Shown one piece after another: positions 10,902 through 23,700 of a stretch of 64,000 nt of DNA (position 1 is its first letter; each line of letters starts with the position of its first letter). The stretch is taken from assembly GCA_037178625.1 (NCBI GenBank), contig CM074134.1:806001-870000 (forward strand), written 5' to 3'. The stretch is from Skeletonema tropicum. Lineage: Eukaryota > Bacillariophyta > Thalassiosirophyceae > Thalassiosirales > Thalassiosiraceae. Under the pieces are notes generated by a model that was not told the origin of the DNA, did no database searches, and saw only the letters and a program-made list of their open reading frames with translations. A program made the translations under genes and the position numbers.

Positions 10902-11620
10902 TTATTTGGTCTTCTTTTGATCAACAATCTCCTCTCCAATCAACGGCAACACACTAAATATGGAATCATATGTCTGCTTCTTCAACTCCTCCTTGTCACT
11001 GTCCTTCTTCGCCTGAATAGGCTTGTGTATTGTCAAAACAACATTTTCAGTAGATCCTCCCCACAGCAAGTTAAAAGGGTACCAGCTATTCCAACAACTC
11101 AAAGGGATATGAATTGAGATTGGAATTAGCTTACTCTCATTCTCAATTGCCACTCGGTACGCCCCATCTTTGAAAGGCAATCGCACACCCATCCTCCGTG
11201 TTCCCTGGGGAAAGAAGAACATGGGTAATCCGGATTGTATCGCTTTATTTGACTGTTGATAAAGGTTTGAAACTGATTTTTTGTTCTTTCCGGTCCTTTT
11301 TATGAAGATGTGTTCTCCGATGGTCATGGTCAGTCCAACACCGGGCAAATAGCGTACGGAATCTTTGGCAATCCATCTGAACCTCCTTCTGATGAAGTAA
11401 ACCACCGCGAGATCCACTTGGGATGCGTGATTTGCAACATACACTGGAGCTGGGCTCGATCCATCATCGTCTGGTAAATTTTCTTCCCCTCGAATTTCGA
11501 CTGTTGGGCTTACGAAGAGGCGCTGGCAAAGGCGAGCTGTGAAATTTTCTACCATGTAGGCTCCGTAGGAGGAATCAAATCCGAACATCTTTCCGAGAAT
11601 AAATTTCGGCACGAGAAGTA

Positions 11621-11865
11621 TGTCACACCTACGTAGTGTCGGACATCAATCAAATTCATATTTATGTTATCTGGTTTCTCGTTTCTCAATATGTTTCGGA
11701 ATGCTTTCTCGAGGCTGGTCTATCATGACATCGCCAATGAAAGCACAAGTTGAACCGAATCCAAAAACGTTGATCGTTTCCTTTATATTTTAAGTCATAA
11801 TAAGTCTTTTGTTATATATCACCAAATATATTGATCAATAGCTCAATTGTTAGCAAGATTGGACA
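11621..11865 (+). repeat. 5' LTR of the gypsy element
   Basis: 245 bases, TG..CA ends. By eye it matches the 3' LTR base for base. A perfect 12-base palindrome (AGTATATATACT, 11867-11878) follows almost directly, where a tRNA primer-binding site would be expected; no TGG-starting tRNA match was seen. Confidence 0.9.
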
Positions 11866-12027
11866 CAGTATATATACTCCCACATTAACAGCCAAACAAA
11901 GAAGAAAAATCTACGTTGAAAATGAATTACTACAAATCGAAAAATGCCTGGATCACTAGCTTTCCCATCGATCCTGAAACGCCGACCCTTTTGGGAATCA
12001 ACATTCAACCTTCACCAATGTATTTGC

Positions 12028-12454
12028 CACCAGTTTGGAACAGGTGACGGGCTATGCTAATGCCCCAGCAGCTCTCGAGTATCATGTCAACAATGTTACC
12101 TCGGAGCCTTCGAGCGAGATTGATGTTCAACTTCCATGTTGCATCCGTAGGGACCGTGATCCGATTACAGTCTCTACCGTTCTACAAGCAAACATGAGCT
12201 TGAAACCTAGAGCGCAGCCAGCTTCAAGTCCTGCCTCAATACACCAGTTTGGAACAGGTGACGGGCTATGCTAATGCCCCAGCAGCTCTCGAGTATCATG
12301 TCAACAATGTTACCTCGGAGCCTTCGAGCGAGATTGATGTTCAACTTCCATGTTGCATCCGTAGGGACCGTGATCCGATTACAGTCTCTACCGTTCTACA
12401 AGCAAACATGAGCTTGAAACCTAGAGCGCAGCCAGCTTCAAGCCCTGCATCAAT
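12028..12454 (+). repeat. Tandem duplication inside the gypsy element (213 bases plus one)
   Basis: 12028-12240 is repeated at 12242-12454 with only a couple of differences (for example AGTCCTGCC against AGCCCTGCA). The period is 214 bases because one extra A (12241) sits between the copies, so the frame of copy 1 does not continue into copy 2 and ends at a stop soon after the junction. It covers the start of the element's protein-coding region. Confidence 0.85.
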
Positions 12455-13010
12455 GCTCGACCGCATCGCATCAGACACTCAACTTCATGATGATGAGTTC
12501 TTGAACGAGTTGTTCAACTGTCACTTTGCGGAGGATGCACTAGATGCATTGATCAACACCATCCCAATAACAAACGAAACAGTCGCCGTTGAGGCAACGA
12601 TGGTGGACTGCCCAGAGTATCTTGTACTCGATCCAATCCCAGGCCAAGGCAATATTGAGCCTTGGGATTTCAACATCTTCCCTAATACAGGAATTGAGTC
12701 TTATGACAATCAGATGGTCGAGTTAGGAGAGGCGCTCCAACTCCCATCCATTCCACATACGTGCAACAACATCGAGTTGGATACTGAATTTGAATTTTGT
12801 AATGTTGAGGTTACTTACAAAGTTGATTCGAAAGGAGTTACAGTGCCCATGGCCACTGCGTATGCAATGGTCAAGTCGGTAAATGGAGTCAAGTGCAATC
12901 GATTCCTCAAGTGCCTATTTGACACGGGTGGTAGCGTTTCGATGGCCCATCGTAGTGTTTTGCCAAGAAGGATGGCAAGGTTCGTTTCATTGCAGATCTC
13001 CGTGAGCTGA
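12249..13010 (+). pseudogene. Gypsy 5' polyprotein fragment with start of aspartic protease
   Basis: 253 codons beginning inside the second copy of the duplication. Most of it is not recognisable as gag. Near its end CLFDTGGSVSMAHRSVLP is the DTG active-site region of a retropepsin. Directly after VLP the sequence jumps to reverse transcriptase in another frame (KKDGKVRFIADLREL read in the +2 frame from about 12965). The rest of the protease and the first part of RT are therefore deleted, and this frame ends out of phase at 13010. Confidence 0.75.
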
Positions 13011-15499
13011 ACAAAGTCATTAAGCCGCGAGATTATACTCTTCCCATCATCCAAGATCTGATCCGAAAGCGTACTGGATTCCAGTTCATGACGAAGCTTG
13101 ACTTGAGCATGATGTTCTATTCATTTGAATTGACGGACAGAGCAAAGGACCTCACCACAATCTCGACACCCTTCGGTCTTTTTCGTTGGACAAGAGCCCC
13201 GATGGGTCTCCGCAACTCCCCAGCATTCGCACAGTCGGTTATTGAAGAAGTGCTTCGGGATCTAGATGAAGTTGAAGTGTACATTGATGACATCGCGATA
13301 TGGTCTAATTCTTGGGATGATCATGTACGCACCCTCCGCGAGGTGTTCAGGCGTCTTGAAGAGGCAGGGTTCTCTATTAACCCTCTAAAGTGCGAATTCG
13401 GTATTGCAGAGGGAGATTTTCTCGGTCATTGGGTCAGCAAGGACGGCATTCAACCATGGCAGAAGAAGGTACAAGCGGTTCTTGACCTGCAAAGGCCTAC
13501 CAACGCTAGCGAAGTACGAACCCTGGTGGGATTGATCAACTGGTACCGAGATTTCTGGCCACGTCGAAGCCATCTCCTCTCTCCGTTTACTCAGCTTATC
13601 CGAGGCATTCAGAAGAAGAAAGCGCCGATCGTTTGGACTCCAGAGCTAGAGAAAGTTTTTCAGGAAGTGAAGCAAGTTATTGCCAGTGATGCTTTGTGTG
13701 CCTACCCAAACCACAATGAGCCTTTTGAAGTCTACACGGACAGTCCTGATTATCAACTGGGAGCAGCCATACTCCAAGGCGGGCGCCCCGTTGCGTATTA
13801 CTCCAAAAGACTCTCGGCGGCACAATCTCGATACACCACCATGGAAAAGGAATTATTGGCCATCGTCAGCACCCTCACGGAATATCGTACCATGCTCTTT
13901 GGAGCAAAGCTCTAGATTTTCACGGACCATCGCAACTTAACATTCTCCAACTTATACAGTCAACGAGTCCTTCGGTGGCGGTGCTTCCTCGAGTCCTTCC
14001 ATGCAGAGTGGTTCTACCACCCCGGCAAGCTCAATGTCTTAGCAGATGCGTACAGTCGTCTCCCCAAGTTTGATTTCTCGGGTGCCGAGAAGAGGCAGGA
14101 TGAACTTTCCTCCACTCCAGTTCAATTCAATCCAGTTCCCCACGATGTTCCTCGAGTTGAAGACGAAGAGCCCAGTGTCTTTGAAGAACAACTAGCCGAA
14201 TTGGCCAGTGATGATGAGTTCCCTTTAGCCCAAGTGCAACAGTTCATGAACCTTCCTTCTACCGTCCAGAATCCTTTGCGATATGAATGGCTTGCAGAAG
14301 AGCAGAGCCGCTGTCCTGCCCTTCAGCAGATGCTCACTACTTACCCAACGTTCTACCATTGTCGAACGTTTGGTCGCCATGACACGTCGTTGATTTGCTA
14401 CAGCCCCACTCCTCAAGATGAATCCACTTTGAAGATAGTCCTCACGGACAATGCGGTAGACGCCGCTATTGAATACTTCCATCTCCTGTTGAATCATCCA
14501 GGAGCCAAGGCAGTTACTAATGCTCTCTCCAAGTTCTATCATCCTCAATTGGCAGCCCGGATCAATGCTTTCTCGTGCGATGTTTGCCAGCGTACAAAGA
14601 TTGGTCAGCGAGGCTATGGCCACTTCCCTCCTCGTCAAGTACAAGATCTCAATCCATGGAAGCAATGCGACGTGGACCTCGTTGGTCCATGGTATGTCAA
14701 GACGTCTGGTCGAAGTGGCAAAGCCTATGAGTTCTATGCACTGACAGCAATTGACCGTGCCACTGGTTTCCCAGATGCCATCATCATCAAGCGCAAGACT
14801 AGTGAGAATGTAGCTCGCAAGTTCAATGAATTATGGCTCTCAAGATACCCACGGCCTGAAGCTTGCGCTCATGATCAAGGCGGTGAATTTATCGGCCCTC
14901 AGTTCCAGCAGTTGTTGCATGATGCTGGTATTGCATCTGCTCCCTCGACAGCTCGCAACCCCCAGAGCAATGCGATCATCGAACGCCTGCACCTTACAAT
15001 GGGAAATTCCATTCGAGCCCGACTTGCCAATCAAGACCCCCGTACCTTGACCGAAGCTGAAGACCTCATGGGAACGATTTTATCTGATACCTTTAGCCCT
15101 ATCCGTATGACACCATCACAAGCTACTGGATATGCTCCCGCAGCATTGGCCTTTGGGCGCGATATGATCTTCAACCTTCCAGTCCAGCACGACATGAATG
15201 AGATCAACCTTCGCCGCCAACGCCGTGTCAACAAGGACATCAAGCGAATCAATTCCAAACGCTACAGCTACGATTACCGCGTTGGGGAAGAAGTCATGAA
15301 GAAGGTCTTTGATCCTGCAAAACTCGACGACAAATGGAATGGTCCTTTCACTATCGCCCGTACCCATGTCAACGGCAATGTTACTATCAAGCTCGACGAT
15401 CACCTACAAGAGCGTCTCAACATCAGACGCATCAAGCCCTACAAGTCACCTACTCCTCAAGTCTTACAACAAATCGTTGCGCCCTCTGAGGAGGGGTAG
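12962..15499 (+). pseudogene. Gypsy reverse transcriptase, RNase H and integrase with an internal stop
   Basis: One frame runs from the deletion junction to the stop at 15497-15499, broken by a TAG at 13913-13915 inside RNase H. RT shows FMTKLDLSMMFYSFEL, PMGLRNSPAFAQ and the catalytic YIDD in VEVYIDDIAIWS. RNase H shows YTDSPDYQLGAAILQ and YTTMEKELLAIV; after the stop, IFTDHRNLTFSN continues the domain. Integrase has the zinc-binding HHCC region (FHLLLNHPGAKAV to CDVCQRTK) and the DDE core (CDVDLVGPW, HDQGGEF, PQSNAIIERLH). A chromodomain-like extension is not obvious. Family Ty3/gypsy (Metaviridae-type). Confidence 0.85.
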
Positions 15500-15501
15500 A
15501 A

Positions 15502-15746
15502 TGTCACACCTACGTAGTGTCGGACATCAATCAAATTCATATTTATGTTATCTGGTTTCTCGTTTCTCAATATGTTTCGGAATGCTTTCTCGAGGCTGGT
15601 CTATCATGACATCGCCAATGAAAGCACAAGTTGAACCGAATCCAAAAACGTTGATCGTTTCCTTTATATTTTAAGTCATAATAAGTCTTTTGTTATATAT
15701 CACCAAATATATTGATCAATAGCTCAATTGTTAGCAAGATTGGACA
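15502..15746 (+). repeat. 3' LTR of the gypsy element
   Basis: 245 bases, apparently identical to the 5' LTR, preceded by a purine tract and followed by the AAGTA target duplication at 15747-15751. Identity of the two LTRs indicates a very recent insertion, since LTRs are copied identical and then drift. Confidence 0.9.
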
Positions 15747-15965
15747 AAGTAAGCCACCAATTAGAGTGCATCCCATCCAGGCAACGTTGAAAAAAAAGAC
15801 CTTGATGTGCCCAAAAAATGACAAGGAAGGGAGGACCTTCGGTGCCCATATCTTATGCTCTTGCCATACACTTGGGATGGGCAAGATCATCGCCGATCCA
15901 CAGTAGAGAAAGAACGCATACTTCACTCCCGACAAAGCAATGCCAAACAAATCTGATGGACCCAT

Positions 15966-16499
15966 GATGCTGCTGCTGATGCCAATTATATTATTCGGAA
16001 TCAGGAGGCGATAAAAATGCTGCCGCCCTACCTATCATTACACGACAACAGAAAATGATATATGTATTGGCATTGGAATGCTCCGCTGCGCTTCCTTCTT
16101 GAAGATGAAGCATCAAAGAAAATGCCGTCCATTCCAAAAATATGAACCCGGCGGATGACGACATCAGGGCAGAATATTTGGCGATAGGGTATTGACAGGG
16201 GTACAAAATCATACGATATGTTATATGTTAGGTAAATACTTGAGTGTTATGGATGATACAAAGCAGATAGAAGTCAGCAGTGAAGAAATGAATGAATACA
16301 TGAAATAAATAGAAAAAAAGGATATGCTGACTAAAGAGAAAACAAAACTAAAAGCTGCTAAGTGATGCATCAGATCGATTGATTCTTGTAATAAAATGCA
16401 ATGCCATGTTGATGGCAAACTCAAATGGATACTCATCAAGTCATAAACAATACGCAAAACTACTAACCAGTGCAAAAAATTTGAAGAATGAAAGCCAAC
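15966..16499. other. Upstream region of the acyltransferase gene
   Basis: This is AT-rich DNA between the acyltransferase ATG and the satellite array. A 73-codon open frame on the minus strand (16212-15991) ends before the ATG and could be leader sequence or a small exon; none of the splice options tried joined it in frame. No other feature is seen. Confidence 0.4.
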
Positions 16500-19400
16500 T
16501 ATAATGGGCCACTAGAAGCGGCTCATGCACATTTTGACGACGATAGATAAGTTGTATGACTTTCGCAAGATACTGGGCAGCTCCAATTGGACCTCTCAGA
16601 TCAGCTACGTCGCAGTAGCAACGCTTCTAACGAGGCAATCCGTCTACGCAGTCCAAATGAGCTTGTATAGTATCGCCGGCAAGTATAATGGGCCACTAGA
16701 AGCGGCTCATGCACATATTGAAGACGATAGATACGATATGGCTTATTGTGGTGCAGCCGGCCAGCTCCAATTGGACCTCTCAGATCAGCTACGAGGATGT
16801 AAGAACGCATGGAAGTCTGCAATCCGTCTGCGCAGTCCAAATGAGCTTGTATAGTATCGCCGGCAAGTATAATGGGCCACTAGAAGCGGCTCATGCACAT
16901 ATTGACGACGATAGATACGATATGGCTTATTGTGGTGCAGCCGGCCAGCTCCAATTGGACCTCTCAGATCAGCTACGAGGATGAAACAACGCATGGAAGT
17001 CTGCAAAGCGTCTGCGCAGTCCAAATGAGCTTGTATAGTATCGCCGGCAAGTATAATGGGCCACTAGAAGCGGCTCATGCACATATTGACGACGATAGAT
17101 ACGATATGGCTTATTGTGGTGCAGCCGGCCAGCTCCAATTGGACCTCTCAGATCAGCTACGTCGCAGTAGCAACGCTTCTAACGTTGCAATCCGTCTGCG
17201 CAGTCCAAATGAGCTTGTATAGTATCGCCGGCAAGTATAATGGACCACTAGAAGCGGCTCATGCACATATTGACGACGATAGATACGATATGGCTAATTG
17301 TTGTGCAGCCGGCCAGCTCCAATTGGACCTCTCAGATCAGCTACGTCGCAGTAGCAACGGTTCTAACGAGGAAATCCGTCTGCGCAGTCCAAATGAGCTT
17401 GTATAGTATCGCCGGCACGTATAATGGACCACTAGAAGCGGCTCATGCACATATTGACGACGATAGATACGATATGGCTCGACGATAGATACGATATGTC
17501 TTATTGTGGTGCAGCCGGCCAGCTCCAATTGGACCTCTCAGATCAGCTACGTCGCAATAGCTGGAGGTCTGCAATCCATCTGCGCAGTTTGAATGAGCTT
17601 GTATAGTATCGCCGGCACGTATAATGGGCCACTAGAAGCGGCTCAGCTACGTCGCAGTAGCAACGCTTCTATCGACGCAATCCGTCTGCGCAGTCCAAAT
17701 GAGCTTGTATAGTATCGCCGGCAAGTATAATGGGCCACTAGAAGTGGCTCATGCACATATTGACGACGATAGATACGATATGGCTTATTGTGGTGCAGCC
17801 GGCCAGTTCCAATTGGACCTCTCAGATCAGCTACGAGGATGAAACAACGCATGGAAGTCTGCAAAGCGTCTGCGCAGTCCAAATGAGCTTGTATAGTATC
17901 GCCGGCACGTATAATGGGCCACTAGAAGCGGCTCATGCACATATTGACGACGATAGATACGATATGGCTTATTGTGGTGCAGCCGGCCAGCTCCAATTGG
18001 ACCTCTCAGATCAGCTACGTCGCAGTAGCAACGCTTCTATCGACGCAATCCGTCTGCGCAGTCCAAATGAGCTTGTATAGTATCGCCGGCACGTATAATG
18101 GGCCACTAGAAGCGGCTCATGCACATATTGACGAAGATAGATACGATATGGCTTATTGTGGTGTAGCCGGCCAGCTCCAATTGGACCTCTCAGATCAGCT
18201 ACGAGGATGTAAGAACGCATGGAAGTCTGCAATCCGTCTGCGCAGTCCAAATGAGCTTGTATAGTATCGCCGGCAAGTATAATGGGCCACTAGAAGCGGC
18301 TCATGCACATATTGAAGACGATAGATACGATATGGCTAATTGTTGTGCAGCCGACCAGCTCCAATTGGACCTCTCAGATCAGCTACATCGCAGTAGCAAC
18401 GCTTCTATCGACGCAATCCGTCTGCGCAGTCCAAATGAGCTTGTATAGTATCGCCGGCAAGTATAATGGGCCACTAGAAGCGGCTCATGCACATATTGAC
18501 GACGATAGATACGATATGGCTTATTGTGGTGCAGCCGACCAGCTCCAATTGGACCTCTCAGATCAGCTACGTCGCAGTAGCAACGCTTCTAACGAGGCAA
18601 TCCGTCTGCGCAGTCCAAATGAGCTTGTATAGTATCGCCGGCACGTATAATGGGCCACTAGAAGCGGCTCATGCACATATTGACGAAGATAGATACGATA
18701 TGGCTTATTGTGGTGCAGCCGTCCAGCTCCAATTGGACCTCTCAGATCAGCTACGAGGATGTAAGAACGCATGGAAGTCTGCAATCCGTCTGCGCAGTCC
18801 AAATGAGCTTGTATAGTATCGCCGGCAAGTATAATGGGCCACTAGAAGCGGCTCATGCACATATTGAAGACGATAGATACGATATGGCTTATTGTGGTGC
18901 AGCCGGCCAGTTCCAATTGGACCTCTCAGATCAGCTACGTCGCAGTAGCAACGCTTCTAACGAGGCAATCCGTCTGCGCAGTCCAAATGAGCTTGTATAG
19001 TATTTCGGCACGTATAATGGGCCACTAGAAGCGGCTCATGCACATATTGACGACGATAGATACGATATGGCTTATTGTGGTGCAGCCGACCAGCTCCAAT
19101 TGGACCTCTCAGATCAGCTACGTCGCAGTAGCAACGCTTCTATCGACGCAATCCGTCTGCGCAGTCCAAATGAGCTTGTATGGTATCGTCGGCAAGTATA
19201 ATGGACCACTAGAAGCGGCTCATGCACATATTGACGACGATAGATACGATATGGCTTATTGTGGTGCAGCCGGCCAGCTCCAATTGGACCTCTCAGATCA
19301 GCTACGTCGCAGTAGCAACGGTTCTAACGAGGCAATCCGTCTGCGCAGTCCAAATGAGCTTGTATAGTATCGCCGGCACGTATAATGGGCCACTAGAAGC

Positions 19401-20511
19401 GGCTCATGCACATATTGACGACGATAGATACGATATGGCTTATTGTGGTGCAGCCGACCAGCTCCAATTGGACCTCTCAGATCAGCTACGTCGCAGTAGC
19501 AACGCTTCTATCGACGCAATCCGTCTGCGCAGTCCAAATGAGCTTGTATGGTATCGTCGGCAAGTATAATGGACCACTAGAAGCGGCTCATGCACATATT
19601 GACGACGATAGATACGATATGGCTTATTGTGGTGCAGCCGACCAGCTCCAATTGGACCTCTCAGATCAGCTACGTCGCAATAGCAACGCTTCTAACGTGG
19701 CAATCTGTCTGCGCAGTCCAAATGAGCTTGTATAGTATCGCCGGCACGTATAATGGGCCACTAGAAGCGGCTCATGCACATATTGACGACGATAGATACG
19801 ATATGGCTTATTGTGGTGCAGCCGACCAGCTCCAATTGGACCTCTCAGATCATAAATAAATACAAAGTTAATGTCGCAGTAGCAACGGTTCTAACGAGGC
19901 AATCCGTCTGCGCAGTTTGAATGAGCTTGTATAGTATCGCCGGCACGTATAATGGGCCACTAGAAGCGGCTCATGCACATATTGACGAAGATAGATACGA
20001 TATGGCTTATTGTGGTGCAGCCGGCCAGCTCCAATTGGACCTCTCAGATCAGCTACAAGGATGTAACAACGCATGGAAGTCTGCAATCCGTCTGCGCAGT
20101 CCAAATGAGCTTGTATAGTATCGCCGGCAAGTACAATGGGCCACTAGAAGCGGCTCATGCACATATTGAAGACGATAGATACGATATGGCTTATTGTGGT
20201 GCAGCCGACCAGCTCCAATTGGACCTCTCAGATCAGCTACATCGCAGTAGCAACGCTTCTATCGACGCAATCCGTCTGCGCAGTCCAAATGAGCTTGTAT
20301 AGTATCGCCGGCACGTATAATGGGCCACTAGAAGCGGCTCATGCACATATTGACGACGATAGATACGATATGGCTTATTGTGGTGCAGCCGACCAGCTCC
20401 AATTGGACCTCTCAGATCAGCTACGTCGCAGTAGCAACGCTTCTATCGACGCAATCCGTCTGCGCAGTCCAAATGAGCTTCTATAGTATTTCGGCAAGTA
20501 TAATGGGCCAC
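16500..20511. repeat. 184-bp satellite-like tandem array, left segment
   Basis: About 22 units of 184 bases, starting at TATAATGGGCCACTAGAAG and repeating with few substitutions. Two sub-types alternate after the shared GATCAGCTACG: one continues TCGCAGTAGCAACGCTTCTA, the other AGGATGTAAGAACGCATGG. The array is slightly disordered near 17455-17650 (partial units) and at 19850-19875 (a short foreign stretch ATAAATAAATACAAAG). The period is not a multiple of three, so the overlapping 109-codon frames seen in every unit are a by-product of repetition and end at a shared TAG; in a few copies TAG is TGG. The 184-base period is close to a nucleosome repeat length. The right end is cut by the Copia element. 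Confidence 0.9.
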
Positions 20512-20763
20512 CGTTGAGTAAACCTCTTTACCATAAGTCCTCGCAAAGATAATAAATAGCAAGAAGAACAGCTAACAAATTCTATGTCTTACTATTCCTC
20601 AATAGTTGTGGTGATTGATTCCTCCTCAATTATTTCGTCATTGTTTGTTTGTTGTTGTTCTTGTTTTGGTCGGCTTTTGTACGCCCGTTGAGTGCCAGAC
20701 CAGTCCCCTTTCCCTTTACTATATCTGAGTAGGATCGTCTCTCAGACACCTCATCTCCCAACA
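20512..20763 (-). repeat. 3' LTR of the Copia element
   Basis: 252 bases. In element orientation it is the downstream LTR, and it contains the last 134 bases of the pol frame, which stops at 20630. It has TATTCCTCAATAGTTGTGG, one base different from the 5' LTR copy. Confidence 0.88.
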
Positions 20764-23700
20764 CACTCCTGCGAGCTTTCGGGAAACTTTCTTTCCGTAA
20801 GATCGACTTAATTGTCTTTTCGTTCTGGAGTTCCATTCCTTTGAACTTCACCCGTTTCTCCTCCGTCGCAGCAAGTTTGTCCGATAGCTTCTTCGTCGCC
20901 ACTCCTGCAAATTTCTGAGCTATCTTTTGCACGGCCTTTGCATCTGATTCATTTGGTACATCACTGTAGTTCACATCACAGCCCTGCAGGTTGCTTCTCA
21001 TGACTCGGAAAAGCTCCCCCTGTAGCGGTTTTGTCAAGACGTCGGCCCACATTTCCTTCGTAGGACAGTATTCCACGGTCATGTCGCCTCTGTCAATCAC
21101 ATCCTTCGCAAAGAAGAACCGCACGTTGATGTGTTTTGTCCTTTTCGAGCTAGACTTTTGACCATTGATGAGAAGCTTCATCGTACTCTGATTATCTTGC
21201 ATGAGGATGTTGCTTGTTGCGTCATATCCCTGTTCCCGCATAAAGTAAAGCGTCCATAACAATGGTCCCATGAAATCGTCAACTCCTATTATCTCCGCCT
21301 CTGTGGAACTGCGTCCGTTCAGCTTCTGCTTGCGAGATCCGCTAGTGACTGCTCCCTTTCCAAGGGTCAACATACCCCCAGTATGCCCTTTGCAGTCAGG
21401 GTGGACGGCATACGACGAGTCCACATACCATTTCAACACCCTTAAGTTCTCAGCACTGAGAGTGAGCTTCAGAAAGCGCGTACCTTTCAGATATTTCATA
21501 ACGCGGCGAAGTTTGACCCAGTCATGTTCATCAGGACTCTTCACCCTCGTTGTCAGGAAGGCTACTGCCGTTTGGATGTCCCGTCTTGACCTGCTTGAGA
21601 TGAATAGCAGCTGCGCTACAAATTGATGGAAGATGGCACTCCGCTCGACTGATAGTTTGGGCGCTGTCGAGGCTTCATCCACTTTGAACAGATTCTCCGA
21701 AGCAGGCGTCGCCGCAGCCGACCCTAGCTCCTCGGGAAACTCCTCCAACATCTCGCAGATGTATGGGACCTGTGAGAACGTGACCTCTCCCTCTACCGAG
21801 TAGTCCAGCGCCATCCCTAAGTACTCAAGTTCCTTTCCACGTTGGATTGTTACCCCTGGGTAGATGTCGTCGATGTATTTGATGAATCGATCTACTACAG
21901 CTGGATTTTCGTGAGAAATCTTCAGATCGTCAACGTGCCACGCTACAGTGAGCTGTTTCCCGGCAACTGTCTTGTTCGCCACGCATGGGTCATAAGGGTT
22001 GAGTTTGAATCCAGCTTTGGTCAGATCATCGAGAAGCTTCAGGTAAAAGAGAAGGGCCGATTTCAACATTCCATAAAGCGCCTTCTGCATTTCCACGTAT
22101 AACATTCGGGTACCATTCTTCCCAACTATCACATATTCCGTGTACAGCTCTGGGGCCGCCTTCACCATCAACTCGCATAGTTCTCCTTTCAGGACCATGT
22201 GCACTGTCTCGTCATTTGGATCCTGTGGAGTGTGGAGAAATGCGCCTCTGATGTCCACTGCCGCAACATCCCGGTTCTCGTTGGCTTCGATAACTGAGGT
22301 GAGAAAGACACTTTCAATCTTCACGGTAGGAGAGGTGGATTCTTCTTTTGTCATAGTAGCTCTTTGTTTCCTTCCATCAGCACAAGCTCTGCCTTTGATG
22401 TCTCCATTAGATTTTTCTTTCAGAAAGATGAGTGATGATAGTGCGTCGACACGTTGCTGATGAGTTAATGCCTTCGCGTGGACCGGCCGAAAGGTCTTGA
22501 AATCGTGTAGCTGCCTGACCTCTTTCATTGCAGCATGTTCTCCTCTCTCACCAAACGTTTTGAGACCCTGCTTGAGCGAGAGCTGGAGGAGGCACATGTG
22601 CACAACCTGTGAAAAGGAATTCGATTTGTCAGGCTCATTGATAGTTCCATCAATCTTGCTCATCTGCATCAGCACAGTACCTTCCACATCATCGAAGGAA
22701 AGTAGAGCAAGGTTCTCCCTTTCCTTTCGGCGTTGAGCCTCAACCTTCAGCTGTTGAGATGTCTTTGCCTGGGACAGAGATTCCTGTCGCATATATTTAG
22801 GGTCTTCAGCGAGGCGATCAATAGGTGCTGGACGACGGCTGCTTCTTCTCAATCCTGTAGTATCAGCCTCTTCCTCTTGCACTCCTGTTGCTTCAGCCTC
22901 CAGCTCTTGCACTCCTGTTGTTTCAGCCTCCAGCTCTTGCACTCCTGTTTCGTCGTGATCTGCATCCTCAAATGCAGCGTCATCCTCGCTTTCAACATCA
23001 CTCTCACCATCATTGATATCTTCCTCTTCGTCTTCGCTCTCGTCATCACTATTGTCATGTGTGCTATCCTCATCCTCAGATTCCTCATCCTCTGAACTCT
23101 CACCGGCGTAACTCTCATCCTCTGATTCTGCGTCCTCGGAATCCAAATCCTCATCCTCCTCATTATCCGGTGGAGTTAGGTAAGTAGAATCATCATCGTC
23201 GTCAGCGTGTTCGTGTGCAGAGTGCTCATCATCTGAGATAGGGTAAGCTGACCCAAGAAGGTGTGGCGGACGATTGGAGAGAGAGTGATGTCGGAGCACA
23301 GATGCTGCTGCCGCACGTCTATCTTCCACCACCATTGGCACAACTGCATCCTCTGGCGAAGCACGCGCCACTCCTGGAATTTCGGCTGCTAGATCAGGGT
23401 GAACAATAGGGGCAACACCTACTTGATCGTCATCTTCATCGTAATAGCTAATCTCTTCCTTGTGTCGATTGGTCACACTCCAACGTCCATCTCGCTTTTC
23501 CTTCTCTGCCATTGCTTCAACCTGCGTGATGACAGAATCTGGCATAGGCAGCTCTGTCCAACTTCTTTTCTTGAGCTTTTTTCCAGTAGCCAGGTCGAGG
23601 AACTTATAGCTGCCCTGCAAGTTAGCAGTAGGGCCAAGAGCAATGCATGGACGCGTCCGAGGTTTCATGCTATTGGTCGGGGAAGGTTCATCGTGGACCT

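Larger units (their letters stand above)
11621..15746 (+). mobile_element. Ty3/gypsy LTR retrotransposon, recent but defective
   Basis: 4126 bases bounded by 245-bp LTRs that start TGTCACACC and end TTGGACA (canonical TG..CA). The flanks carry a 5-bp target duplication AAGTA (11616-11620 and 15747-15751). The order protease, reverse transcriptase, RNase H, integrase defines Ty3/gypsy. The purine-rich GAGGAGGGGTAGAA just before the 3' LTR is a good polypurine tract. No recognisable capsid/nucleocapsid gag is present. Defects are a tandem duplication near the 5' end, loss of most of the protease and the start of RT, a frame change there and an in-frame TAG at 13913. The element lies in the opposite orientation to the host gene. 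Confidence 0.9.
10902..15965 (-). pseudogene. PlsC-type acyltransferase gene interrupted by an LTR retrotransposon
   Basis: The C-terminal part (11620-10902) has the acyltransferase motifs NHASQVD (HX4D catalytic motif), RRFRWIAKDSVRYLPGVG, FIKRTGK, FFPQGTR and LIPISIHIPL of lysophosphatidic-acid/glycerolipid acyltransferases. The N-terminal part (15965-15752, ATG at 15965) has two hydrophobic membrane segments. Between them lies the gypsy element. If the element and one AAGTA copy are subtracted, the two parts are in the same frame and total 933 bases (310 codons plus stop), with no splice signals needed at the junction, so the element hit a coding exon. As it stands the gene should not make a full enzyme. 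Residues upstream of 15965 (an open frame at 16212-15991) could be leader sequence. In a diploid, the other allele may be intact. Confidence 0.8.

Noticed and set aside
15991..16212. 73-codon minus-strand frame before the acyltransferase ATG
   Set aside because: Candidate splice sites do not join it in frame with the acyltransferase; it is not called as an exon.
16525..20486. Many overlapping 109-codon open frames in the satellite array
   Set aside because: They recur every 184 bases because the repeat keeps open frames in several phases, and both strands are open. They track the repeat, not a gene.
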